NCBI GenBank assembly: GCA_963730535.1
Contig: CAVSRU010000005.1
Span: 434,001 to 498,000, forward strand
DNA: 64,000 nucleotides
Reading direction: 5' to 3'
Origin: DASSUW01 sp963730535
Lineage (GTDB): Bacteria; Actinomycetota; Thermoleophilia; Solirubrobacterales; Solirubrobacteraceae
The number at the start of each line of letters is the position of its first letter. The first letter of the stretch is position 1. The notes below the pieces were generated by a model, which searched no databases, was not told where the DNA came from, and worked only from the letters and a program-made list of their open reading frames with translations. This document shows, in pieces, positions 15,442-22,385 of this stretch. A program made the translations under genes and the position numbers.

Positions 15442-16197
15442 GTGCTGTTCGTGCGCGAGTCGTCCCCCCGGTCGCCCGCGCTCGAGGTCGCCGTCTCCCG
15501 CGCGCTCGTCGAGCGCGTCGACGAGGGAGCGCTCGGTCCGGTCGTCCGCGTCTATCGCCCGGCGCCGACCCTGGCCTTCGGCCGCCTCGACAGGCTGCGG
15601 CCCGGCTTTCCGGCCGCCGCTGCCGCCGCGCGGGCGCACGGCTTCGAGCCGGTCGTGCGGGCCCCGGGCGGTCACGCGGTCGCGTACCACGAGGGTTGCG
15701 TCGTGGTCGACGAGGTGCTCCCCCACGCGGACCCGATCGCCGGCCTGCAGGAGCGCTTCCGCCGCTCGGCCGAGACCCTGGCCGAGGCGCTTCGCGAGCT
15801 CGGCGTCGACAGCCGGGTGGGCCGGATCGCCGGCGAGTTCTGCCCCGGCGAGTACACCGTGAACGCGCGCGGCGCCGTCAAGCTCGTGGGCAGCGCCCAG
15901 CGGGTGATCCGCCACGCGTCCCTGCTCGCCGCCTCGATCGCCGTCACCGACGCGGCGCGGCTGCGCGCCGTGCTCGAGGACGTCTACGCCGCGCTCGAGC
16001 TGGACTGGGATCCCGCGACGGCCGGCGGCGTGGCGGACGAGACCCCGGTGGGCGTCGACGACGTCGAGCGGGCGGTGGTCGACGCGTACGCGCGTCGCGG
16101 CGAGCTGGACGCCGGGCGGATCGACGGCGCGACGCTCGCCCGGGCCGCCGCGCTCGAGCCGAAGCACGCGGTGGGCGCACTCGAACTGCGGCATTGA
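15442..16197 (+). CDS. Lipoate-protein ligase A / octanoyltransferase family protein
   Basis: BPL/LplA-fold protein of 251 residues. The fold is recognised from APTLAFGRLDRLRPGFPAAA, the VVRAPGGHAVAYHEGCVVVD block (the RRxSGGGavyHd equivalent) and GEYTVNARGAVKLVGSAQRV, which contains the catalytic lysine region. It would attach lipoyl or octanoyl groups to carrier proteins in the cytosol. LplA, LipM and LipL cannot be separated by eye; a Cys is present in EFCPGEY, as in LipM-like octanoyltransferases. The GTG start at 15442 follows the sigma gene by 34 bp. The last codons form the left arm of a long hairpin. Confidence 0.78.
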   Translation: MLFVRESSPRSPALEVAVSRALVERVDEGALGPVVRVYRPAPTLAFGRLDRLRPGFPAAAAAARAHGFEPVVRAPGGHAVAYHEGCVVVDEVLPHADPIAGLQERFRRSAETLAEALRELGVDSRVGRIAGEFCPGEYTVNARGAVKLVGSAQRVIRHASLLAASIAVTDAARLRAVLEDVYAALELDWDPATAGGVADETPVGVDDVERAVVDAYARRGELDAGRIDGATLARAAALEPKHAVGALELRH

Positions 16198-16291
16198 GGG
16201 GAGGTCCGGATGCGGCGATTGCTCACTTGACGTCGATAATCGCCGTCAAGTCGACACTCGCCGGCCCGGACCCTCCCTCAATGCCGCAGTT
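16184..16291. terminator. Long hairpin between convergent genes, candidate bidirectional terminator
   Basis: Arms 16184-16209 and 16266-16291 match in 24 of 26 positions (AACTGCGGCATTGAGG then GG/GA variation, ending TCCGG). Inner alternatives GGCGATT/AATCGCC (16214-16220, 16238-16244) and CTTGACG/CGTCAAG (16226-16232, 16244-16250) compete. The left arm includes the end and stop of the lipoate-ligase-family gene; the right arm ends 5 bp before the azlD stop. No T-tract is present. The right arm GCCGCAGTTGAAGTTC resembles the outer arm of the CTAG repeat family. Confidence 0.65.
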
Positions 16292-16296
16292 GAAGT

Positions 16297-16611
16297 TCAG
16301 GCCGCGCCCAACGCCCGCGCGCCGGCGGCAACCCCAGCGGCCACCGCGAGCACGACGAGCAGCGGCGCCCGGGCGGCGAGCGCCACCGCGGCGGCGGCGA
16401 CGCCGGCCAGCCGCGCGTCGGCGACCAGGGCGCGGCCGTCGGCGGCCGTCTGGCCGACGACGAGGGCGGCGAGGAGCGCCGGCGCGAGCAGCGGCATGAC
16501 GCCGGCGAGCGCGCGGGGCAGCGGGCGGTCGGCGAACACGACGGTGCCGGCGCCCTTGATGGCGACCGTGGCGACGCCGACGGCCAGCACCGCGATCCAG
16601 GCGGCGGTCAT
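16297..16611 (-). CDS. azlD: AzlD-type branched-chain amino acid export subunit
   Basis: Small membrane protein of 104 residues with about four hydrophobic helices and the AzlD-typical VFADRPLPRALAGVMPLLAPALLAAL in two overlapping segments. It is the partner of AzlC, which together form a two-component exporter for branched-chain amino acids and analogues. The ATG at 16611 overlaps the azlC stop codon (ATGA). The longer open frame upstream, inside azlC, is not a protein. The gene ends within 6 bp of a long hairpin shared with the convergent lipoate-ligase-family gene. Confidence 0.88.
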   Translation of the reverse strand: MTAAWIAVLAVGVATVAIKGAGTVVFADRPLPRALAGVMPLLAPALLAALVVGQTAADGRALVADARLAGVAAAAVALAARAPLLVVLAVAAGVAAGARALGAA

Positions 16612-17342
16612 CGGCGCACCTCCCGGACCGTCAGAGCGAAGACCGCGCCGAGGGCGGCGGCCACGATGGGAAGGCCGGGCGGGACCAGCGGGGTGAGGGC
16701 GAGCGCGATGACGCCGCCGAAGAGCGCCGCGGCGCGGGCGCGCGGCCCATCGAGCTGCCCCACGAGCAGCGCGAGGAAGAGGGCCGGGAACATGGCGTCG
16801 AGCCCGTAGTCGGCGGGGTCGCCGAGCGCGCTGCCGCCCAGGACGCCGGCGACGGTGCCGGACATCCAGGCGACCATGAGGGTCACGCCGGCGCCGAGCA
16901 GCAACCCGCGCTGCACCCGCCCGTCGCGCTGCGACACCGCCCACGACTCGTCGACGGCCAGCTGCGCCTCGACCAGGCGACGGCCGGCCGACCCGCGCAG
17001 CGCGGGAGCCACCGACACGCCGATGGCGAGGTAGCGGAGGTTGAGGAGCACGGCGGCGACGATCGCCGCGGTGATCGCGCCGCCCGACTCGAGCACCGAG
17101 GCGACCGCGAACTGCGCCGAGCCGGCGAAGGTCGTCAGCGACATCACGATCGGCGGGACGATCCCCATGCCGGCGTCGCGCGCCAGCACGCCGAATGACG
17201 CCCCGAAGAGGGCGGCCGCGATGGCGATCGGCGCCGCCGCCCGCGCTCCGGCGACAAAATCTCGAGAGATGCGGCTGCGGCGGGCTTGCGATCGGACCGC
17301 CTCGTCCGCCATAATGGTGCTCGCTTCCATGATGCTGGACAC
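16608..17342 (-). CDS. azlC: AzlC-type branched-chain amino acid export permease
   Basis: Membrane protein of up to 244 residues. The AzlC core is visible from FVAGARAAAPIAIAAALFG, with MSLTTFAGSAQFAV, NLRYLAIGVSVAP and DESWAVSQRDG, all typical of the family, which exports branched-chain amino acids with AzlD. The frame opens with GTG at 17342; ATG codons at 17330 and 17312 are alternatives, and the last may be the true start because a plus-strand promoter overlaps the first codons. It is divergent from an XRE-cupin regulator gene with only 20 bp between the outermost starts. Confidence 0.9.
   Translation of the reverse strand: MSSIMEASTIMADEAVRSQARRSRISRDFVAGARAAAPIAIAAALFGASFGVLARDAGMGIVPPIVMSLTTFAGSAQFAVASVLESGGAITAAIVAAVLLNLRYLAIGVSVAPALRGSAGRRLVEAQLAVDESWAVSQRDGRVQRGLLLGAGVTLMVAWMSGTVAGVLGGSALGDPADYGLDAMFPALFLALLVGQLDGPRARAAALFGGVIALALTPLVPPGLPIVAAALGAVFALTVREVRR
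17286..17315 (+). promoter_or_regulatory. Putative promoter of the XRE-cupin gene
   Basis: TTGCGA (17286-17291) and CATAAT (17310-17315) are separated by 18 bp and would start transcription near 17322, inside the 5' end of divergent azlC, about 40 nt before the TTG start. Confidence 0.45.
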
Positions 17343-17370
17343 GATTCCATGGAAGTAGAACTTTGTCCAG
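17335..17370. promoter_or_regulatory. Putative operator between azlC and its regulator
   Basis: CTGGACA (17335-17341) and TGTCCAG (17364-17370) form an inverted repeat around a perfect TTCCATGGAA palindrome (17345-17354). The region covers both start codons, as expected for a site through which the XRE-cupin protein controls itself and azlCD. Confidence 0.4.
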
Positions 17371-17977
17371 TACGGTAGACCACACTCTTGACGACGAACC
17401 CGATGGGCCTGGCACGGGCGAGCCGGGCGTCGACGCCTTCGTGCGCGCGGTGGCCTCGAACGTCCGCGCCCTTCGCGCCCAAGCCGGTCTGACGCTCGCG
17501 GACCTCGCGGCGGCGGCCGGGCTCGGGAAGTCGACGCTCGCCCAGCTCGAGTCCGGCAAGGCCAACCCGAGCGTCGAGACCCTGTGGGCGATCGCCGCCG
17601 CGCTGGAAGTGCCGTTCGCGCGCATCGTCGAGGAGGACCGACCCTCGTTGCGGGTCGTCCGTGCTTCCGAGGTGCAGCCGCTCCTCTCGTCGGAGACGCC
17701 GGGCTGGGCGGGACGGCTCCTGAGCGCGGCGCACAGCCGCGGCACGTTCGACCTCTACGCGCTCGACCTCGACGCGGGAGCCGTCCGGCACGCCGACGCC
17801 CACCACGCCGGCGTCATGGAGCACCTCCTGGTCGTCAGCGGCCGCCTGCGCGCGGGCCCGGCCGGCAACACCGTCGAGCTCGGCGCGGGCGACCTCGTGA
17901 CCTTCGGCGCCGACGTCCCACACGTCTACGAGGCGCTCGAGACGACCCACTGCGTGCTCCTCATGGCCTACCCCTGA
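17363..17977 (+). CDS. XRE-family regulator with C-terminal cupin domain
   Basis: Transcription regulator of 204 residues. A helix-turn-helix occupies about residues 28-85 (NVRALRAQAGLTLADLAAAAG, with the LGKSTLAQLESGKANPSVET motif typical of XRE-cupin proteins), followed by a cupin fold (about 115-200; HHAGVMEHLLVVSGRLRAGP and GDLVTFGADVPHVYEA). The TTG at 17363 is the only plausible early start in frame. Divergence from azlCD makes it the likely local regulator of that exporter, sensing an amino acid or analogue through the cupin; this role is known for neighbours of AzlCD but is inferred here. Confidence 0.88.
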   Translation: MSSTVDHTLDDEPDGPGTGEPGVDAFVRAVASNVRALRAQAGLTLADLAAAAGLGKSTLAQLESGKANPSVETLWAIAAALEVPFARIVEEDRPSLRVVRASEVQPLLSSETPGWAGRLLSAAHSRGTFDLYALDLDAGAVRHADAHHAGVMEHLLVVSGRLRAGPAGNTVELGAGDLVTFGADVPHVYEALETTHCVLLMAYP

Positions 17978-18042
17978 GCGCGCCGAACCCGGTCAGAGCC
18001 GCCTGCGTAGCACTCCTCGACCACAACGAGGAGGTGGCTCGG

Positions 18043-19515
18043 ATGGGACGCGGCATGCGATGCACGCGGCGAGGGCTCGCGCTCGCCGCCCTGGCGGTGA
18101 CGATGCCCGCCATGCCGGCTGTTGCGCAGACGCCGACGCCGACGCTCGAGGATCCCGACCTTGCCGTCCGCACGGCGGCGACGGGCCTCAACCAGCCGGT
18201 GTCGATCGCGTTCGTCGACAAGGACGAGTTCCTGGTGCTCGAGAAGGCGACGGGCCAGGTGAAGTGGTTCAGGGACGGGACGCTGAAGGCGACGGTGCTC
18301 GACCTCGCGGTCAACTCGGCCTCGGAGCGCGGGCTGCTGGGCATCGCGCTGCATCCGAAGTTCCGCAAGAACGGGTGGGTCTACCTGTTCTGGAGCCAGA
18401 GCAAGTCAGGCCTCGACACCGCGACCCTCGACGACGTCCGGCTGATGGGCAACCGGATCGATCGCTTTGAGTTCAGCCACGGCAGCCTCGAGTTCGACCG
18501 CAACATCATCAAGTTCCGGGCCTTCCAGGCCGACGCCGGGCAGCCACTGCGTGGCAACCACGATGGCGGCGTGCTGCGCTTCGGCCCAGACGGCAAGCTG
18601 TACGCGATCGTCGGCGACACCGGGCGCCGCGGCCAGACCCAGAACCTCGTCAACGGCCCGTTCACGCCGCCCGCCGGCGACGACCAGTTCGGTGGGCCGG
18701 AGACCGACGACCTGCACCGCACGGGCGTCATCGTCCGGCTTGACGACGACGGCGACGCCCCGCGCGACAACCCGTTCTGGCGCGTCGGGCGCCAGATGGG
18801 TGGCGAGGTCGGTGAGAACGTCCAGAAGCTCTTCGCCTACGGGATCCGCAACAGCTTCGGCCTCGCGTTCGACCGGCGCTCCGGCAATCTCTGGGAGCAG
18901 GAGAACGGCGACGACTCGTTCAGCGAGATCAACCGCGTGCGGCCGGGCATGAACGGCGGCTGGGTGCAGATCATGGGCCCGGTGTCGCGGATCGGCCAGT
19001 TCAAGGCGATCGAGACCGACCCGACGGCGCCGCAGCCGCTCACGCCGGCGGGCTACTTCGGCCTCCAGCAGATCCGCTGGCTGCCGACGAACATCGCCGA
19101 CTCGCCGGCCGAGGCGCTCGCGCGCCTCTTCACGCTCCCGGGCTCGCACTACAGCGACCCGGAGTTCAGCTGGAAGTTCGAGGTCGCGCCAGGCGGCATC
19201 GGGTTCCTCGACTCGCGGGACCTCGGCCGCCGCTACAAGGGCGACCTGTTCGTCGGCGGCGCGCGTGACTTCCTCGAGGGCGGCCACCTGTTCCGCCTGG
19301 ACCTCACCCGCGACCGTCGCGACATCCAGACGCGCGACCCGCGACTGGCCGACAGCGTGGCGGACAACCTGAGCAAGTGGGAGCTAACGGAGAGCGAGAG
19401 CCTGCTCTTCGGCCGTAACTTCGGCGTGGGCACGGACGTCCAGACGGGTCCCGACGGCGAGCTGTACGTCGTGTCGCTGTCGCACGGGAACGTCTACGCG
19501 ATCCACCGCCGCTGA
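18043..19515 (+). CDS. Secreted PQQ-dependent sugar dehydrogenase-like beta-propeller protein
   Basis: Protein of 490 residues with an N-terminal signal peptide (RRGLALAALAVTMPAMPAVA, cleavage near AVAQT). A six-bladed propeller of the soluble glucose/sorbosone dehydrogenase family follows: SERGLLGIALHPKFRKNGWV, GNHDGGVLRFGPDGKLYAIV, YGIRNSFGLAFDRRSGNLWE and FSEINRVRPGMNGGWVQIMG. The substrate sugar is unknown and PQQ use is a family assumption. GAGGAGG lies about 7 nt before the ATG at 18043, one of the clearer Shine-Dalgarno sites in the window. It is followed directly by convergent menH. Confidence 0.85.
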   Translation: MGRGMRCTRRGLALAALAVTMPAMPAVAQTPTPTLEDPDLAVRTAATGLNQPVSIAFVDKDEFLVLEKATGQVKWFRDGTLKATVLDLAVNSASERGLLGIALHPKFRKNGWVYLFWSQSKSGLDTATLDDVRLMGNRIDRFEFSHGSLEFDRNIIKFRAFQADAGQPLRGNHDGGVLRFGPDGKLYAIVGDTGRRGQTQNLVNGPFTPPAGDDQFGGPETDDLHRTGVIVRLDDDGDAPRDNPFWRVGRQMGGEVGENVQKLFAYGIRNSFGLAFDRRSGNLWEQENGDDSFSEINRVRPGMNGGWVQIMGPVSRIGQFKAIETDPTAPQPLTPAGYFGLQQIRWLPTNIADSPAEALARLFTLPGSHYSDPEFSWKFEVAPGGIGFLDSRDLGRRYKGDLFVGGARDFLEGGHLFRLDLTRDRRDIQTRDPRLADSVADNLSKWELTESESLLFGRNFGVGTDVQTGPDGELYVVSLSHGNVYAIHRR

Positions 19516-19536
19516 CGGGGAGATGGCGGCGGCGGT
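19505..19536. terminator. Weak hairpin spanning two convergent stop codons
   Basis: ACCGCCGC (19505-19512) and GCGGCGGT (19529-19536) form an 8-bp stem over the 20-bp gap between the dehydrogenase and menH. No T-run is present. GC-rich codons could give this by chance. Confidence 0.3.
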
Positions 19537-20249
19537 CAGGCGATCGCCGTCGCCACCGCGTCCGGACGCTCGAGCTGGACCGCGTGGCCGGCGCCGCGCA
19601 CCACCTCCAGCCGGGCGTCCGGAAGGGCGGCCGCCATGCGCTCGGCGACGGCGTGGAACTTCGCGTCGCGCTCGCCGACCACGAGCGTGACCGGGATCGC
19701 GAGCTGCGGCAGCCGGTCCCACAGCGGGGTCATGACGCCGGTGCCGAGGCCGCGCAGCGCAGCGGCAAGGCCGTGGGGCGTGTTGCGCAGGCGGTCCGCG
19801 TGCGCGGCGGCTGCGACCCGCTCGTCCTGGCCGGCGAACAGCGCCTGTGCCCCCCACTCCTCCGCGAACGCCACTACGCCCACCGCCTCGATCCGCTCCG
19901 CCAGCGCCTCGTCGGCCCGCCGGCGCGCCTCGCGCTCGGCCGGGTCCGCGAGGCCAGGGGTGGCGCCGATCAGGACCAGCCGGTCGACGAGCCCGGGAAC
20001 GGCGAGTGCCGTGTGGAGCGCGATCCGGCCGCCCATCGAGTAGCCCGCGAGCACGCAGCGCTCCCCGGCCAGCGCCCGCACGTAGGCCGCGCAGGCGGAG
20101 AACGAGGCGGGCCGGCGCTCGGCCGCCTGGCCGTGGCCGGGGAGGTCGGGCGCCAGCGCGCGATAGCGTCCGCCGAGCGCCGCCACCGTCCGCCGCCAGC
20201 TCTGCCGCGTCTGCGTGAAGCCGTGCAGGAGGACCAGCCGCTGCGGCAT
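19536..20249 (-). CDS. menH: Alpha/beta hydrolase, SHCHC synthase-like
   Basis: Alpha/beta-hydrolase of 237 residues. The oxyanion strand LVLLHGFTQTRQSW, the nucleophile elbow VLAGYSMGGRIAL (catalytic Ser), the late Asp in VVGERDAKF and the catalytic His in RGAGHAVQLERP follow MenH, which eliminates pyruvate from SEPHCHC to give SHCHC. The GFTQTRQSW and GYSMGGR forms are typical of MenH rather than generic esterases. It is divergent from menD, only 11 bp away, which supports the assignment. Cytosolic, with no signal peptide. Confidence 0.87.
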   Translation of the reverse strand: MPQRLVLLHGFTQTRQSWRRTVAALGGRYRALAPDLPGHGQAAERRPASFSACAAYVRALAGERCVLAGYSMGGRIALHTALAVPGLVDRLVLIGATPGLADPAEREARRRADEALAERIEAVGVVAFAEEWGAQALFAGQDERVAAAAHADRLRNTPHGLAAALRGLGTGVMTPLWDRLPQLAIPVTLVVGERDAKFHAVAERMAAALPDARLEVVRGAGHAVQLERPDAVATAIA

Positions 20250-20260
20250 GCCCGGAGATC

Positions 20261-22006
20261 ATGACGGCGACCGACACCCACGACCCGCGCGACACCTACC
20301 TCGGCCTGCGCGCCTTCGTCGACGAGCTCGCCCGGTGCGGCGTGCGCGAGGCGTGCACGTCGCCGGGGTCGCGCTCGACGCCGCTGGTGCTCTCGCTCGC
20401 GCGCGAGGAGCGGATCCGGGCCACCTCGCACGTCGACGAGCGCTCCGGCGGGTTCTTCGCGCTCGGCGTCGGCAAGGCCACCGGCGTGCCCGCGGTGCTG
20501 GCCTGCACGTCGGGGACGGCCGCCGCCAACTACGCACCCGCGGTCCACGAGGCGCGCGAGGCGCGAGTGCCCCTGCTCGTCCTCACCGCCGACCGGCCGC
20601 CGGAGCTGCGCGACATCGGGGCCGGGCAGACGATCGACCAGGTGAAGCTCTACGGGACGGCCGCCAAGTGGTCCCTCGAGGTCGACGAGCAGCCCGCGAC
20701 GACCTCGAGGCTGCGATGGCTGCGCCAGCTCGCGTGCCGGGCGTTCCTGACCGCGATCGAGGGCCGCCCCGGGCCCGTGCACCTGAACTTCGCCCTGCGG
20801 GAGCCGCTCGTCCTCGACGGGCCGCTGCCGCCCGCCGACGAGGGGCGTGCCGGCGGGCGCCCGTGGGTGACCCGCCCCGTCACCGCGCCCCACGCGCCGC
20901 CCGATCTCGTCGACGGCCTGTCTGCCGAGCTCCACGCCCGTCCGCGCGCCATCCTCGTCGCGGGCCGGGCGGAGCGCGACCCCGAGCTCGGGACCGCCCT
21001 AGCCGACTTCGCCGAGCGAGCGCAGGTGCCCCTGCTCGCCGACCCGCTCTCCGGCGGCCGCCGCGGACCCGCCGCCGTCGCCCACTACGACGCCCTGCTC
21101 CGCGACGCCGGCTGGGCCGCCGCGCACGCGCCCGACCTCGTCCTGCGCGTCGGCGACCTCCCGACCTCGAAGCCGCTGCGCCAGTGGCTCGCCGGGCTCG
21201 ACGGCGCCCTCCAGGTGGCATTCGACGCCGAGAACGCGTGGCAGGACCCGACCGGCTCGGTGGCGACGCTCGCGGCGGCCGACCCGCGCGCGACCCTCAG
21301 CGCGCTCGGGGAGCGCCTGAGCGGACCGCGCGACCCTTCATGGCTCGACGCCTGGCACCGCGCCGACCGCGCCGCCTCCCAGGCGATCGCCCGCGCGCTC
21401 ACACCCGCCGGCCTGAGCGAGCCGCGCGTGGCCGCCGAGCTGGGCGCGGGCCTGCCCGCCGACGCCACGGTGGTCGTCGCCTCCTCGATGCCGGTCCGCG
21501 ACGCGGAGACCTTCTTCCCCGCCCGCGAGCGCCCCCCGCGCGTGCTGTCGAACCGCGGCGCCAACGGCATCGACGGGACCGTCTCGACGGCCTTCGGGGT
21601 CGCCGCGACCACCGACGGCCCGGTCGTGCTCCTGATCGGCGACGTCGCGCTGATCCACGACCTCGGCGGCCTGCTCGCCGCGTCCCGCCTCGGGCTCAAG
21701 CTGACGATCGTCCTCCTCCACAACGACGGCGGCGGCATCTTCGACTTCCTGCCCGTGAGCGGCGAAGGCGCCGCGTTCGTTGAACACGTGGCCACCCCGC
21801 ACGGGCTCGACTTCGCGCACGCGGCCGCCTTGTTCGGCCTCGGCTACGTGGTCGCCGACAGCGTCGAGACGTTCCGCGAGGCGCTCGGCGGCGCCCTCGC
21901 CGCCAGGCAGACGAGCATCGTGGCCGTGCACACGGACCGCGAGGCGAACGTGGCCGTCCACCGGGCCGTATGGGACGAGGTGGCCGCGAGCATCTCGGTA
22001 GCGTGA
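20261..22006 (+). CDS. menD: SEPHCHC synthase
   Basis: ThDP-dependent enzyme of 581 residues that joins isochorismate and 2-oxoglutarate in the first committed step of menaquinone synthesis. The N-terminal catalytic Glu lies in HVDERSGGFFALGVGKATG; the C-terminal ThDP motif runs from GDVALIHDLGGLL to HNDGGGIFDFLPV. The N-terminal TSPGSRSTPLVLSLA is diagnostic of MenD among ThDP enzymes. GGAG lies 3 nt before the ATG, a close Shine-Dalgarno. The order menH/menD/menF here and menE/menBAC at 8-12 kb gives all enzymes from chorismate to demethylmenaquinone, in two blocks. Confidence 0.96.
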   Translation: MTATDTHDPRDTYLGLRAFVDELARCGVREACTSPGSRSTPLVLSLAREERIRATSHVDERSGGFFALGVGKATGVPAVLACTSGTAAANYAPAVHEAREARVPLLVLTADRPPELRDIGAGQTIDQVKLYGTAAKWSLEVDEQPATTSRLRWLRQLACRAFLTAIEGRPGPVHLNFALREPLVLDGPLPPADEGRAGGRPWVTRPVTAPHAPPDLVDGLSAELHARPRAILVAGRAERDPELGTALADFAERAQVPLLADPLSGGRRGPAAVAHYDALLRDAGWAAAHAPDLVLRVGDLPTSKPLRQWLAGLDGALQVAFDAENAWQDPTGSVATLAAADPRATLSALGERLSGPRDPSWLDAWHRADRAASQAIARALTPAGLSEPRVAAELGAGLPADATVVVASSMPVRDAETFFPARERPPRVLSNRGANGIDGTVSTAFGVAATTDGPVVLLIGDVALIHDLGGLLAASRLGLKLTIVLLHNDGGGIFDFLPVSGEGAAFVEHVATPHGLDFAHAAALFGLGYVVADSVETFREALGGALAARQTSIVAVHTDREANVAVHRAVWDEVAASISVA

Positions 22007-22021
22007 TGCGTAATCAAGGCG

Positions 22022-22045
22022 CTCGCACGAGCTTGCGAGTGCGAG
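22022..22045. terminator. Short hairpin with two alternative stems after menD
   Basis: CTCGCA (22022-22027) can pair with TGCGAG (22034-22039), or CTCGCAC (22022-22028) with GTGCGAG (22039-22045). It lies in the 49-bp gap between menD and the PRC-barrel gene and has no T-tract. Confidence 0.3.
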
Positions 22046-22055
22046 TAAGCCGCAC

Positions 22056-22385
22056 ATGACATCTGACGAGGGGCTGCAGATCGGCTACAAGGCGCTCCCA
22101 CGCGGGGTGCCGGTCCATACCGCCGACGGGGAGCGGCTCGGCACCGTGGACCGCGTGCTCGACAACGCGCGCGAGCACATCTTCGACGGCATCGTGGTCT
22201 CGACCCCCGAGGGGCGCCGCTTCGTCGACGCACCCGAGGTGGCGCGCATCGCCGAGCGCCGCGTGACGCTGACGATCGACGCCGCCCAGGCGCGCGAGCT
22301 GCCCGAGTACGGCGGCAAGCGCGGCGCGCTCCAGACCCGCGCGCAGCGCGCCGGGCGCCGCTGGAGGCGCCGCCTCAGCCGCTGA
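22056..22385 (+). CDS. PRC-barrel-like small protein
   Basis: Protein of 109 residues. Residues about 10-75 have the PRC-barrel pattern: a GVPVHTADGERLGTVDRVLD start, then IFDGIVVSTPEGRRFVDAPE and AERRVTLTIDAAQARELPE. The C-terminal 30 residues are strongly basic (RAQRAGRRWRRRLSR) and may bind nucleic acid or acidic lipid. PRC-barrel proteins often hold photosystem, ribosome or storage-associated roles, and here the role is unknown. Its last 11 bp overlap the end of convergent menF. A start at ATG 22056 is the only reasonable choice. Confidence 0.75.
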   Translation: MTSDEGLQIGYKALPRGVPVHTADGERLGTVDRVLDNAREHIFDGIVVSTPEGRRFVDAPEVARIAERRVTLTIDAAQARELPEYGGKRGALQTRAQRAGRRWRRRLSR

